From NCBI GenBank assembly GCA_963678705.1, contig OY783222.1:744001-808000 (forward strand): a stretch of 64,000 nucleotides of DNA, read 5' to 3'. Of the stretch, positions 1-10,800 are shown one piece after another (position 1 is the stretch's first letter; every line of letters starts with the position of its first letter). The notes below the pieces were generated by a model, which worked only from the letters and a program-made list of their open reading frames with translations, made no database searches and had not been told where the DNA came from. The position numbers and the translations under genes were made by a program. Origin of the DNA: Panorpa germanica. Its lineage: Eukaryota; Arthropoda; Insecta; Mecoptera; Panorpidae.

Positions 1-1243
1 ATCTTACACGTTCTGCGTATTCTTCACAAAGAGTTTTGTATTCTGTTGAACTAGTAGGAGTGCTGACAGAATCCACCAAAGACTCAATTAACGTGGTGTC
101 TCGGCCACTTAGGGGATCCGTATTGTTCATTGGATCAATACTTCTGTATTTAAGCTGTAGATCTTCTAATTTCGTAGCCCAATTCTTGGTCAAATCAATA
201 CTTGCTTCATTCACTGGTGATGTATTTCTTTTACCGGCGTAATTTACAACAGATAAGTTATGTTCGCTTATGAGATTTAAACTATTAGGTTGAAAATTTA
301 AATTTGTTGGAAAACTATCGATGCTGGATCTCATTACCTCAAAATCTAACGAACCATACGTAGCGGAACTGTTTTTATTTTTACTTAAATTTTGAAGATC
401 AGTTAGACTTATCTTGTTATCATTAATTATTATAGAATCATTACAGGGTAACTCGTTGTTTACCGAATTCAACTTTTCCGAAAGTGTATTATTTATATTA
501 GATACATTTTCTAATATATCCACTCCATTCCAGGATTTTTCTAATGTGTCGACGCTTCCTATACTATTTTTTGAACTATTATGCACGTTTGGTTCCGTAT
601 CTTGAACTAAGTCTAAATTAAATTGAATATCTGGATTAGAATCTAAAGAAAATTTTCCATGCTCTCGAATTTTATTCTCGGTATTTTCTTCCATTTTTGA
701 TACATTTGATGTATCCGCAACACTTAAATCTACTGTATAACTTGTGCCTTCTGTTTCTAAATGTTCATCTTTATCTAAAACATTATCGCTTTCAAATTCT
801 TCTCTCTCCTTTACATTAACACTATTCTTAGTGACATGTGCATTATCAATCTCCAGACTTGCAAGTGATCTATCTCGTTCAATATCACTACCATGGTCAG
901 AACCTTCCAGGGGCTGCATAGGGTCGTTAATATCTATAATGCCTGAATTCTCAGAGGTTTCCGAAACATCTATATTAATATTTTCTGATATAGACGTATC
1001 GCTACTTTTATTTAAAATAATAGATTGTATATCTTCATTAGATATTTTAACAGGTTTTTTATCACAATTTTCTAAAGGCAAACTTATAGACAAAGATGAA
1101 TCAAACGAGCTATTTGATTCGTTATCTTTTAATTGTTTATCTTCTTCAGTTTCAGGTTCAACGTTTGAGCTAGAGCTTTCTGATTGTAATTTAGAATTAT
1201 TGGATGCTGTTCTACGTTTTCGTCGACTAACATATGCGGCAAT
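1..1243 (-). CDS. Partial exon of an unrecognised Ser/Asn/Glu-rich protein
   Basis: Read on the minus strand from 1243, one frame is open for all 414 codons to the window edge. That is very unlikely by chance at this AT content. The acceptor TTACTTATAG lies just above 1243. The product begins IAAYVSRRKRRTASNNSK, with a basic cluster. It then becomes a long acidic Ser/Asn-rich stretch. Near the end it has TKNWATKLEDLQLKYRSIDP and EYKTLCEEYAERVR, which look helical, perhaps coiled-coil. I do not recognise the family. It lies on the same strand as storkhead, downstream of its stop. It may be a separate gene or an alternative 3' part of storkhead. Confidence 0.72.
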   Translation of the reverse strand, partial: MAAYVSRRKRRTASNNSKLQSESSSSNVEPETEEDKQLKDNESNSSFDSSLSISLPLENCDKKPVKISNEDIQSIILNKSSDTSISENINIDVSETSENSGIIDINDPMQPLEGSDHGSDIERDRSLASLEIDNAHVTKNSVNVKEREEFESDNVLDKDEHLETEGTSYTVDLSVADTSNVSKMEENTENKIREHGKFSLDSNPDIQFNLDLVQDTEPNVHNSSKNSIGSVDTLEKSWNGVDILENVSNINNTLSEKLNSVNNELPCNDSIIINDNKISLTDLQNLSKNKNSSATYGSLDFEVMRSSIDSFPTNLNFQPNSLNLISEHNLSVVNYAGKRNTSPVNEASIDLTKNWATKLEDLQLKYRSIDPMNNTDPLSGRDTTLIESLVDSVSTPTSSTEYKTLCEEYAERVR

Positions 1244-2015
1244 CTATAAGTAATCAAATAAGTTATTTTTATCTGATACAAGACAGTTTCATAGGAATTG
1301 TACAGTGCGGATAAAAAATAGCGGCATAGAAACAATATTTAAATGAACATAAAACACTAAAAACCACAACAAACAAACTAATCAATAAATAATTACAAAT
1401 TCCATGGTTGAACGTTGCGATAAATTTAAAATTCATGAGTACTGTATCACGACTGATTAATTAATTAAAGTTCTTTAATGAAACTACGTAGTGTACGATG
1501 TTGTATCTCTATGTCTACTTGTATCTTATACTATTTTGGTACACTAAAAAACGACTGTATGAAATGTTAGGCAATGCTATCATCCCCTTCCCGGCTTCTT
1601 CCTCACAACAAACGCAGTGCTATAAATATACGTTTAAACTAAACTAATTACTTTTCCTTTATCCGCAACAGCTTCATTTAAATTAGGTGTATCCATTGTT
1701 CTGATTAATTCATATCATTTATATCACTAATACACATATTTATGCCACCGTTTATTGTAAATATATTAATTAAAAATAATCAAACTTCAACATAACCCTT
1801 CTGCATTATAGCACCAGCAAAGTTTTTCTACATCTGTCAAACATATGAGTTAGAAAACCAAACAAAGCCAACGGATCGCGCGCTCATAATAGGAGTGAAG
1901 CGATTGCATCACACAGTTTCTTCAACTTTGTCAAATTATATTTTTTATGAAGTTTTTTTATTTACAATCTTAAATTTTAAATTTAACATACTAACTAAAT
2001 ATATTATTCTAATAC

Positions 2016-2117
2016 CTTGTTTATAGAAGAATCATAAAAAACCTCTTTTTTATTATCAATAGAATAATAAATAGGAGGAGCTGCTGTCCTATTTCTCTCA
2101 CCTTTAGCGGCTTCCAA
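2016..2117 (-). CDS. Probable upstream exon of the 1-1243 protein
   Basis: A minus-strand frame reads LEAAKGERNRTAAPPIYYS, then IDNKKEVFYDSSINK. It ends at the donor AAG/GTATTA (2015/2016) in phase 0, the phase needed by the exon that starts at 1243. The upstream boundary is weak. Acceptors after ACTGAG (2117) or after GCTAAAG fit the frame, but neither has a good pyrimidine tract. The exact start is therefore a guess, and the 772 bp intron 1244-2015 contains nothing else I can name. Confidence 0.45.
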
Positions 2118-2198
2118 CTCAGTCAATTATGACTAGATAGAATTATGTTTTCCATTTTTAAAGGGTTCTCATTTGCATTAGGCCTCATACTTTCTTAC

Positions 2199-2228
2199 CT
2201 AATAACATATAAGAGGAACACTTTCTTC
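2199..2228 (-). other. Possible 30-base microexon
   Basis: On the minus strand a strong acceptor (CTTTTTAATTTCAG) is followed 30 bases later by a consensus donor (TTAG/GTAAGA). If spliced in phase 2 to an acceptor at GCTAAAG in the next exon, the frame continues as YMLLGERNRTA into the 2016-2117 segment. With other phases it contains a stop. Splice signals are the only evidence. Confidence 0.3.
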
Positions 2229-3012
2229 CTGAAATTAAAAAGAATATATGTTTCCACAACAGATCTATTTATTTAATTAGCATTTGTTTATATTACATTT
2301 AATTATTTATTTATAGAAAATAACAATGTGTACAAAATAATTTTATATTGATTTATTATTATATATATGCATAAGAAATATATATTTTTTTTATTAAAAT
2401 TTAAAAAACATTTGGCACTTTGAATGTGTATTAATAAATTTCATTCTAAAATTTAATTATAAATATATATATATTTATTTATAATCTTAAAATTACACTT
2501 TTAATATAAAACTTAAAAGTAAGATAAGATTATTTTTTGAAGTTTCATTTTTATAAATGTATTTGTAGATAAAAAACATTTTGGCTTAGAATAAGATATC
2601 CTGTATTTGAAAAACTAACTATGCAACAAATGGAAATTAGTTTTATTATAGAGCTAAAATTTATGTTTAGTAGATTAAGGCCCTATTCCAGCCACTGAGT
2701 TTTAATTTTTATTTTATGTTTCTAATTAAAAGTAAAACTTAGTAGCTGGAATGGGACTTAAGCTTTATTATATAATACAAGATATTCCATGAGATAGTAT
2801 AGATATTTTACAAATATATTTTACTAAATCTTAATTGTTATTTTCTATATTTTTATTAATTTTGAATACTATTATGTCGGTTAAATTCATTCAGCAAAGA
2901 GTCAAACCAAATATAGAAAACTGTAATGATTAATTTCGTTAAATAATAATTACATTTTTAATATAAATTCTAGATAATTAATCACTGACTACAAATCACT
3001 TACGTATTACAT
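2229..3012 (-). other. Storkhead 3' UTR / 3' flank
   Basis: This is very AT-rich sequence after the storkhead stop. Several minus-strand AATAAA-type hexamers are present (for example TTTATT on the plus strand near 2266 and 2350), so I cannot pick the poly(A) site. A small palindromic element occupies 2675-2762. A GTAAGT donor sits at 2997-3002. No open frame of note. Confidence 0.45.
2675..2762. repeat. Small palindromic MITE-like element
   Basis: Two near-matching arms of about 30 bases face each other. The left arm contains AAGGCCCTATTCCAGCCACT and the right arm, read on the minus strand, AAGTCCCATTCCAGCTACT, with a loop of about 25 bases. The arm resembles the ends of the larger D family (39566-40003 and 43699-44201), so this may be a minimal relative. 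It would form a hairpin in the storkhead 3' UTR or flank. Confidence 0.55.
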
Positions 3013-4812
3013 TTAGACTAGCCCAAAATCTGTACAAACAGTACCCATATCGCAGTTATTTTGCTTTTCCGTTCCTGTTGCTGCCATATTCAATTCCACC
3101 AGAGTATCAATACTATTTATGCTAACTCCTTTAAGTATTTTCTGTGCCGCTAAACTTGTAAAATTTAAACTTAAATCACTTAAACTTGGAAAATTATATA
3201 AATCTGGATTTTCCGCTGAATTTTCTCTAGATAAACTGTACCTTCGTTCAGCCATGGAAACAGAATTTTGCTTTTCAAGTAAAACTGGCTTTTGCTTCAT
3301 TATTTCCTGATTCTTATAAGTTAAATTTGGTTCTGAGCCAACAGTTGTCATATTTTTATGTTCGGTTACATTTTTCGCTAGCATATTCGCTATAGAATCT
3401 GTGCTGATTGTGTTTTGGCTATGTTGGGACAAATTTAAATTAGTTATATTCGGATTTGAGTTCAACGGAGCCTTCTTTATTAAATTTGCTCCACTATCAA
3501 GATAAAGCTGTGAGTTTTTTAAATCACAATTTGAATTTAACTTATTTTGTGAGAGTTTTCGATTAGGATCAGAAGCTAATGCATTCTTCTCAAAGTAACG
3601 TAAATTTCCGGCGGAACCTGCAATGCTGTCATGACTTTTAGTTGGTGATGGAGGGCTACCTGAAACCGGAAGTAAATTGGCTGGTTCGAATCCAAGAACG
3701 TTTTTGTTAACAACAGGTGAACTTGGATTCGAATTTTGACCATTTGGAATATTTTTCAAAACGTTTTTATAACTTAAACTGCCGTTAGACTGTGCATTGT
3801 TCTGGAGTTGCAGCGACAATTTTCTACTATTATTCATAGTGGCGTCATTATTAAAATTCTTTGTAAATTTAGATTGATCCAATGAGCAAACAGTATCGTT
3901 CTTAATTTCGTTATTTATTGTCGTTGCTTTAACACATTCCGGATCCACAAATTGTTTTTCCGGACTTGTGACAGGTTTGGTTTGATGCCTGTTAAACGTG
4001 TGGGAGATATCACCATTTTTACTTTCATTATTTATAATAAAAACATTAGAATTCTCCATTAATTTTCCATTTTCAAATGTAATTACAGAACGAACCGGAG
4101 AATTTTGTACAAATATTTTAGTATTTCCGGTATTTCCATTTTGATTCGAAGTATTTGTAGTAACTTGTAGAGTAATTGAATTATTAGACCCGGAACTGGG
4201 AACGTTTGGTCCAGCTACATCCTGTTTATTTTGTTCTTGTTTAATTTTAGAATCTGATTTAACAGGTTTATGTATAGGAGAGTGTTTCGGTGACTTCCCG
4301 GCGGCCATTTTAACTGGAGTAAGTTTTGGTGATGGAATCATAGTAGAGGAAGACATAGTTGATTCCAAACTTGATGGACCACTGTTTGCCATATAATGTG
4401 ATTCGACTCCAGGCTTTAAAGATCCAGTTTTCATTGTCTCCAGACTTGACGGGCCTGACACTGATGGTTCTGATTCACACTTTGCTGTTGATTCTACTGC
4501 ATTGGGATTCGCCTTTTTCCGTTCAGCTGCTGCTTTATCCATCGATTTATTCCGTTCTTCTTTTTGCTGCCTTAATGAATGCTTACTACTTTTGCTACTG
4601 CTTGGTATTGAATGCGTGGACCTTGGCAAACTGCCCGAATAGCAAATTGGTGATTTTCTTCTAATGGGTGAGTGATCACGTGAGGAGATTAATATTGTGG
4701 ATTCATTTGATAAATGCCGCCGATGTCTTCTTGGAAGCGTTGACGATCGTTGACTGTATTCAGAGCCGTCATAAAATGTTGACTGTGATAATTGCTGATA
4801 AGCAGTCGCGTC
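3013..4812 (-). CDS. Storkhead terminal coding exon
   Basis: The acceptor ATGTTTGTAG lies above 4812. The frame enters at phase 0 with DATAYQQLSQSTFYDG and stays open for 599 codons to the TAA at 3013-3015. The segment is low in complexity, rich in Ser, Asn, Lys and Pro, with repeated SGPSSLE motifs and SPxK stretches, and is probably disordered. The last 60 residues look more ordered (LSDLSLNFTSLAAQKILKGV, then SIDTLVELNMA) and may be a conserved tail; I could not compare them with other insects. A good splice-donor sequence lies about 7 bases past the stop (see findings). Confidence 0.88.
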   Translation of the reverse strand, partial: DATAYQQLSQSTFYDGSEYSQRSSTLPRRHRRHLSNESTILISSRDHSPIRRKSPICYSGSLPRSTHSIPSSSKSSKHSLRQQKEERNKSMDKAAAERKKANPNAVESTAKCESEPSVSGPSSLETMKTGSLKPGVESHYMANSGPSSLESTMSSSTMIPSPKLTPVKMAAGKSPKHSPIHKPVKSDSKIKQEQNKQDVAGPNVPSSGSNNSITLQVTTNTSNQNGNTGNTKIFVQNSPVRSVITFENGKLMENSNVFIINNESKNGDISHTFNRHQTKPVTSPEKQFVDPECVKATTINNEIKNDTVCSLDQSKFTKNFNNDATMNNSRKLSLQLQNNAQSNGSLSYKNVLKNIPNGQNSNPSSPVVNKNVLGFEPANLLPVSGSPPSPTKSHDSIAGSAGNLRYFEKNALASDPNRKLSQNKLNSNCDLKNSQLYLDSGANLIKKAPLNSNPNITNLNLSQHSQNTISTDSIANMLAKNVTEHKNMTTVGSEPNLTYKNQEIMKQKPVLLEKQNSVSMAERRYSLSRENSAENPDLYNFPSLSDLSLNFTSLAAQKILKGVSINSIDTLVELNMAATGTEKQNNCDMGTVCTDFGLV

Positions 4813-7800
4813 CTACAAACATAAGATTTATTATTTTCTAATTACATTTTTATTACTAATATAATTCATTCAGTTACATGATCAGTAGTTTGTGTTGCTA
4901 CGCTGTGCAAATGTATAGCACTGGAATTAAACCACTCCGAAGGTGGAAACTGGGCGCTAAAAGTCTTTATCTGTGCCCTTTGTTTACTGCGCCCACTGCG
5001 TCTAAATAGTCTCGAGAGCAAAGACACTTTTTCTGCAAAGAAAATTCAAATTAAAATTTTAATCCTTGTAAATATTTATAAAGTAGTATTAGTTGTATTA
5101 GTTGCGTGTAGAAAATCGATGTGCTTTAAGCTATAGGCTAATTAGATAAATGGTTTAAGAAAAAAAGAAACACTTACTTGGAGACGTGGAGTCTGTGCTC
5201 TGATATTCCGAGCTGGAGCTATCCGTAGTATATTGACTGTTATGATGATGATATGCTTTAGATAAACTCCTAGTGCTTGCAAATCTTTGAAGACGCTTTG
5301 AACTGCCAAAGAGTCTTAAACTATGACGACGTTCCAGTGATCGAGGTGAGCAAGGAAACGAACCACTTCGTGGTTTATGACATCTGGCATAGAGTACTTT
5401 ATCATTAGGATTACCTGAAGAAAAAGAAATACAAGTTAATAATAAAATATATGACTTTTAAAAGAAGCTTAACACGGAAGTGATGCTTTATATTTAATTG
5501 CGGAAATATATATATTTATTATTATGGATATCCTAAAATGAAGTTGAAATATAACGGATTTCTTTATTTGTATCATTTGCTGGTTCGTGAACAGTTAAAT
5601 ATATAATAGTTGTATGTGCCCAGAGGCTATTAGCAAATCTCATAATTTAAAAATTAGTTTAACTTAAGGGGAAGGTATCTCTCACAACAACATATTTAAT
5701 CGTTTCTTATAAAGAACTTAAAGAAATCTTAGAGATAACTTCGCCTTAAAATACAATGTCAATAATAATATCTCTAAATCTATTAATATTGAATTTAAAT
5801 CAGAATAAAAGTAATATACTATCAAATTAGTAAAACCAGATTGATCACCATTTCACCTTGGGGGTCTAGTATTTTGATCGTGAGAATTTTACCACATGTG
5901 AATCAAGGTGATTTAGTTCAGAACTTTCAAAAAATCTAACTAAAATTCAAAATCACTAATCGCAAAATCACAAAGCGTTGATTTTTACGTAAAATCGTTT
6001 ATGTAGAAGGTAATTATATATGATACATAAAACTTAAATACTCACAACTGTGTTGTAGGCATATTAAATAAATATTTATATAATACGTTGGTATTTAAGA
6101 ATCTCTTTTGAAGGACAATGTAAAACGCGAAATTCCTGTTTTAAGCGTCGCACAATATAAGTTAAAAAACCAACGGACGACTCTTGTATCAGTCGTTCGA
6201 CAAGGCACAGGTAATGAATGATTCGTATAGAGAAAGACAGGTTAAATCTTGTCGGAACGTGTTGGGAGGCCGCAGCGCTGGATCTTGAAAGGGTACGCCA
6301 GCATCACATGAACCCAGCGCGGCGTTTAATATGATACCTATTTTATAATTAGCGTTAGACCTAGATCACACTGCCATTTAAATATCAGCGGTTTTGTCTG
6401 GCGGCTTTGTAACACAAAGAAAGTTAAAAACTTGTGGTGTGTGCATGCTTATGTGTTACAAAACTACGCGGAAAAAACGCAGTGTGTTCAAGGCTTTAGA
6501 TCTTTGTTTTTAACATACAGTAAATTTAACAGTGATTAAAATAAAATGACCTATTGTCACTCAAATCGGATTCTAGTTACAGCACTGCTCCAAATAAAGT
6601 TGTAACTCATAAATATATGCTAAGAAATTAGTTTTATATAAGTAATTGTTATTGGATTAAGATTGAGATATCTATTTCTGTAATGATGCTTTCTAAATGT
6701 ACGAATTTGTTTCGGTTAGATGTTTAGAATGTTTAGTATTTAGTAATGGTTAAAATACGTATCAAACGTAGTTATTGAAGTGTTAAATCAGTTTAATAGG
6801 TAAAATTCATTCACAATTTAAAATCGTTTAATATATAAATTGAATAAAACTAATCTGCGAAAATAAGGGCACAAGTTTTAAGAGATTTATTCTTAATTTA
6901 TTGCGGATAATCCTACGTTAGCATGATAATGTACTTTATGGGTTACAGGATATGTATATTCACAGCGTTTGATCTACATAGAGCCACAGGCCATTTCTTT
7001 TACAGAAAAATGTTTCTGTTCATAACACTTACTTCTACATTTCTTTTTGGTTATAACTTTTTTAAAATAAAACTTAGGACAAAATGTTATTAATAAAAAT
7101 TGTAGATATTATTATTACCTACAAAAAAGCTATTTAAATTTTTTTTGTAAGACTTATAGATTTCGAGATAAATAATAGAAACTGACAACACCTTTATTTT
7201 CGAACAACCAGGTCCAGAAACAAAAATCAGTGCTGTAAGAACTACATAACATTTACGTAACTGTGTTTATTGGATCTTCAGTAGCCATAGACGGTAGCAC
7301 GGTAGTAATTAATAACAAAAACAATAACTGCCTGCATTTCCTGTTATACATTTTTTTAAGTTCCTCAACACTTAATAAGGCATGCAAAAAATCTGGATAA
7401 ACTCGTTCTAACCGTTTTGTTCACGTGTTCGCAATACATAATTTTATTCAATAGTTAGTCATCTAATGGGTTAATTAACTTTTTTTTAATTGTTGTATTG
7501 TTTTTATATAATTATTTATATTTATATGCAGAAATTATATCCGGAAAGGGGAATTACATAAGCTAGTACGTTGTTATTGTGCTAGCCGATTTTGTGAAAT
7601 GTCGTCTCTTTTCTACAATCAGTGTCTCGCATTGTCACTGCTGTTGTCAGCCCTTGACGACTTGGCGGTTGTTGACAAATGACATCAATCTTTCTTGACG
7701 TTTGTTTGTTGAAATTTTATTTGCAATTCGTGACAGTTGTACTGCCAATAAGAGCTACATGAATTAAACAACTATTTGTGCCCAAATTTGGGCAAGAACT

Positions 7801-10800
7801 TAAAAGCACGTACATACATCTATGTAATCTGTAGAATTCAAAAACAAAACTAATTTAGAAAAACCTGTAGAATTTCTTCTGTATTAGTATTTGTACATTT
7901 TCGTAAATGGTTAATCTAATTAATCGTGTTCAGTTAGACCTCATTAGAATAAACAGTATCTAGTACACCTGGGTAGTGAAACTGTTTGGAATTTTCCTTA
8001 ATCCGACTGATCTCAACATTAACGTTGCATTTGCATGTTCACAGTACTTAGAGCCTTCCTTAAGCCAGGTGTTTGACATTGGTCACGCAAAGATGTTGGT
8101 CTTATCATCTATAACACGTAACTCACCTCCGCAAATGACGTCAGCGAGATTCGTTTGTATGCATTGGTGCGTTCGATCGCCATCACGAAAGGTGGCGATT
8201 TCCCCGTACAAGGAGTGTATTGCTTCCGAGTTGGTCATCAGCACGGTGCGTGGCTCCAGAGGACCATCCATATCCGTTGTTAAAGTGGCGGTCTGGTGGG
8301 AGCGGGAACCTCCTCGTGAGTGAGATCGGCTTCGTCTTCGTCTGTGGAAATTATATTAACTGTTTTATATGAAATCTTTAATATATTATAGTACCAATAT
8401 CACATGAGCAATTTGGAAAAATATCCCATTTTCCTGAAGCTACAACGCGATCATTATTAGGTTTGGAGAAAAGTTGTAAAGGTGGAATTTGTTCAAAATT
8501 TAGTCGTCTTCAAGATTTATAACTAGAAAAGTCGCAGAACCTACCAATGCCGAGATATTTTCAACAAACTAAAAAGAGTCCCATAATCTTTAAGTTACAG
8601 AAATTTTTCCAAATGTTTCTCGAATAGGAAAACTTAGTTTTTGACTACTGTCTTCAATATTTACAAGTAATGATTTATATGAATATGATTTATAAGGTAA
8701 GGTAAAGATAAGGTAATTATCTTACTCGGGAGTTACGATAAAATATCCTCTAGAAGTTTGGTAGATCTTCCTTTCTTGTGTCAGCTGCGACAGTGAGTCA
8801 TAGATTATTTCTTGCGTTGGTGTTTGCATCAACGGAAAACTGTGAAATGAAATTTCATTAATTACAAAAATTTAAAATATAACGTACTTCATTTTTATAA
8901 AAAATTAGAAATTAAAATGCTCTCGTTTTCTTTTAAAATAATACATGGGGGCTACTTCGAACCCTTTCAAAAGTCTTCAGTCAGTCTAATTAATTATAAA
9001 TATAAAAACTCTTTAAGACACTGTAATAAAAATATTTTTCAATTAATATAATTACAAGTCTTCACAAAAATAGATGTAAATAAATTGAAAAAAAGTGGAG
9101 AAGGGGTAGCAGATCCTGAACATTTGATTTTCCAATGTACAGAAACGGAGGCCTGCAGAAATAATTTATACAGAGTTTTGGTAGAAAATGGAGTGGTGTT
9201 GCCATCGAGTATGCAGGAACTACTAAGATATCCAGTGTGCTTAGTTAGGTGTAATAATAAATGTAAATATGTAAAATGTAAATAAAATGAAGTAGCAAAG
9301 GTCAAAAAAGGACCGTGGTCCTAGGAAGCCCATAAATTATTAATAAAAAAAAAAAAAAAATTGAAAAAAAATGAGGACCAAATTGTTACTTGATTTTTTA
9401 CCTATGAGATAGTGCTCTTCGTATTGATTCCAAAACTGCACTTTGTCCTGAAGAAGATAGTTCCATGATTACATCACAGAGGGCTTCTGGCAAAGGTGTA
9501 AATTGTCCTTGAACTACTGGTGCCACTATACAATCATCAATATCACCTGCAATGAAAGAAAAAAATTAATTAAAAATGTTTTGAAAGAAGAAAGTTGTCT
9601 AGCTTCAAAAGATGTTGGTGTACTATCTTGAGAGTGTCGTCTTCTTTATTTTCATAAAGGTGTATTCGAGTTAGTACACTTTATCATGAGATAAAGCTTC
9701 TACTTCAATATAATGACCTTCCTTGAAGGTAATTATGGTTAGATATAGTCCAAATCACGATAGTTCGGCGACGACTTATACTTAAAAGAGATTATAAGAG
9801 CGGTATAAATCTATAATACGATAATTAATTCGTTTCTATATTATTTATTATATTAATTGTGTGCCTTTCGACTTTACAATCTACATTATTATATTTCTTA
9901 ATGCATTTTATATAAATTCAAAGTTAAAAAACTAAACTTAAACTATTCTAGACTATTACTACTTCGAATAGTACTTTTTGTTTCTTCTTTTCTTGATCCT
10001 CTCTCTTCATGTCCCCTACTCTTCTTTTATTCACACCGTTTCCTGCTTCTCCTTCCTTATTGCCTGTTTCTTCATCTATCACCTCTTGCCTTCCTTGTCT
10101 CATCTCGACAAACCCTCTATTATCTTTCTGCCTTCTCTCTTCGTTTTCACTTCTCCACTTATGTCTATTACAGGCATAAACGCTCTATCTTTACTATTTC
10201 CTCTTGACTCTCTTACTTTACTATTTCTTCTTGACTCTCTTCCTTTACTATTTTATTATTGTCTCTATCTCCGTCATCCACCTCTTTCCTTTCCGCAAAT
10301 CCTCCTCAAATCCAATGCTTTTTAGTTACACCGGCAGTTATACCCCACCACTTGTTTTAAGTATGAGTCGCCGCAGAACTCTCGTAATTTGAACTATACA
10401 ACTAGTTTCTCGTTGGAGGGTTAAAAAAAAGCGGCAAAATTTCTTCTGGGTCTGGGCCTGAATATTACATCATCTAGAGCTAATTTCACAAAGAAACTCC
10501 ATTGTTCGTAACATTAGTAGCAACAACGTAAGCACGTATTGTTCTAGTAGAGTTATAACTGTTACATTTACCTAAATAAAATATATTTTATTCAATGTAA
10601 ACTAGAACAATTTTAGTGTTTTAGGTAATAAGTAGTCAAGTAGACTCGTGGGAAACGGAAATATGATCAGGTGTACGAATACCAGTGTGTTTCATTCATT
10701 TGTTCACTGTTTAAATTTAAATAATAAGTATTCTAATTATTAACCGTTTTATGAATAAAATAAAACAATTCTCAAAAAAATAGATGTCACCGACGGACGA

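Noticed and set aside
744-1253. A 169-codon plus-strand frame, plus smaller ones at 36-242 and 414-605
   Set aside because: They lie antisense to the 414-codon minus-strand exon, whose splice acceptor and unbroken length make it the real one. The plus-strand translations are Ser/Leu-rich mirror images.
9085-9285. A small host gene encoding DPEHLIFQC and more
   Set aside because: The poly(A) tail, target duplication and zinc-knuckle context show a truncated LINE tail.
9978-10325. A hydrophobic 115-codon protein
   Set aside because: It comes from CT-rich low-complexity sequence that recurs inverted at 20139-20459, so it is a repeat.
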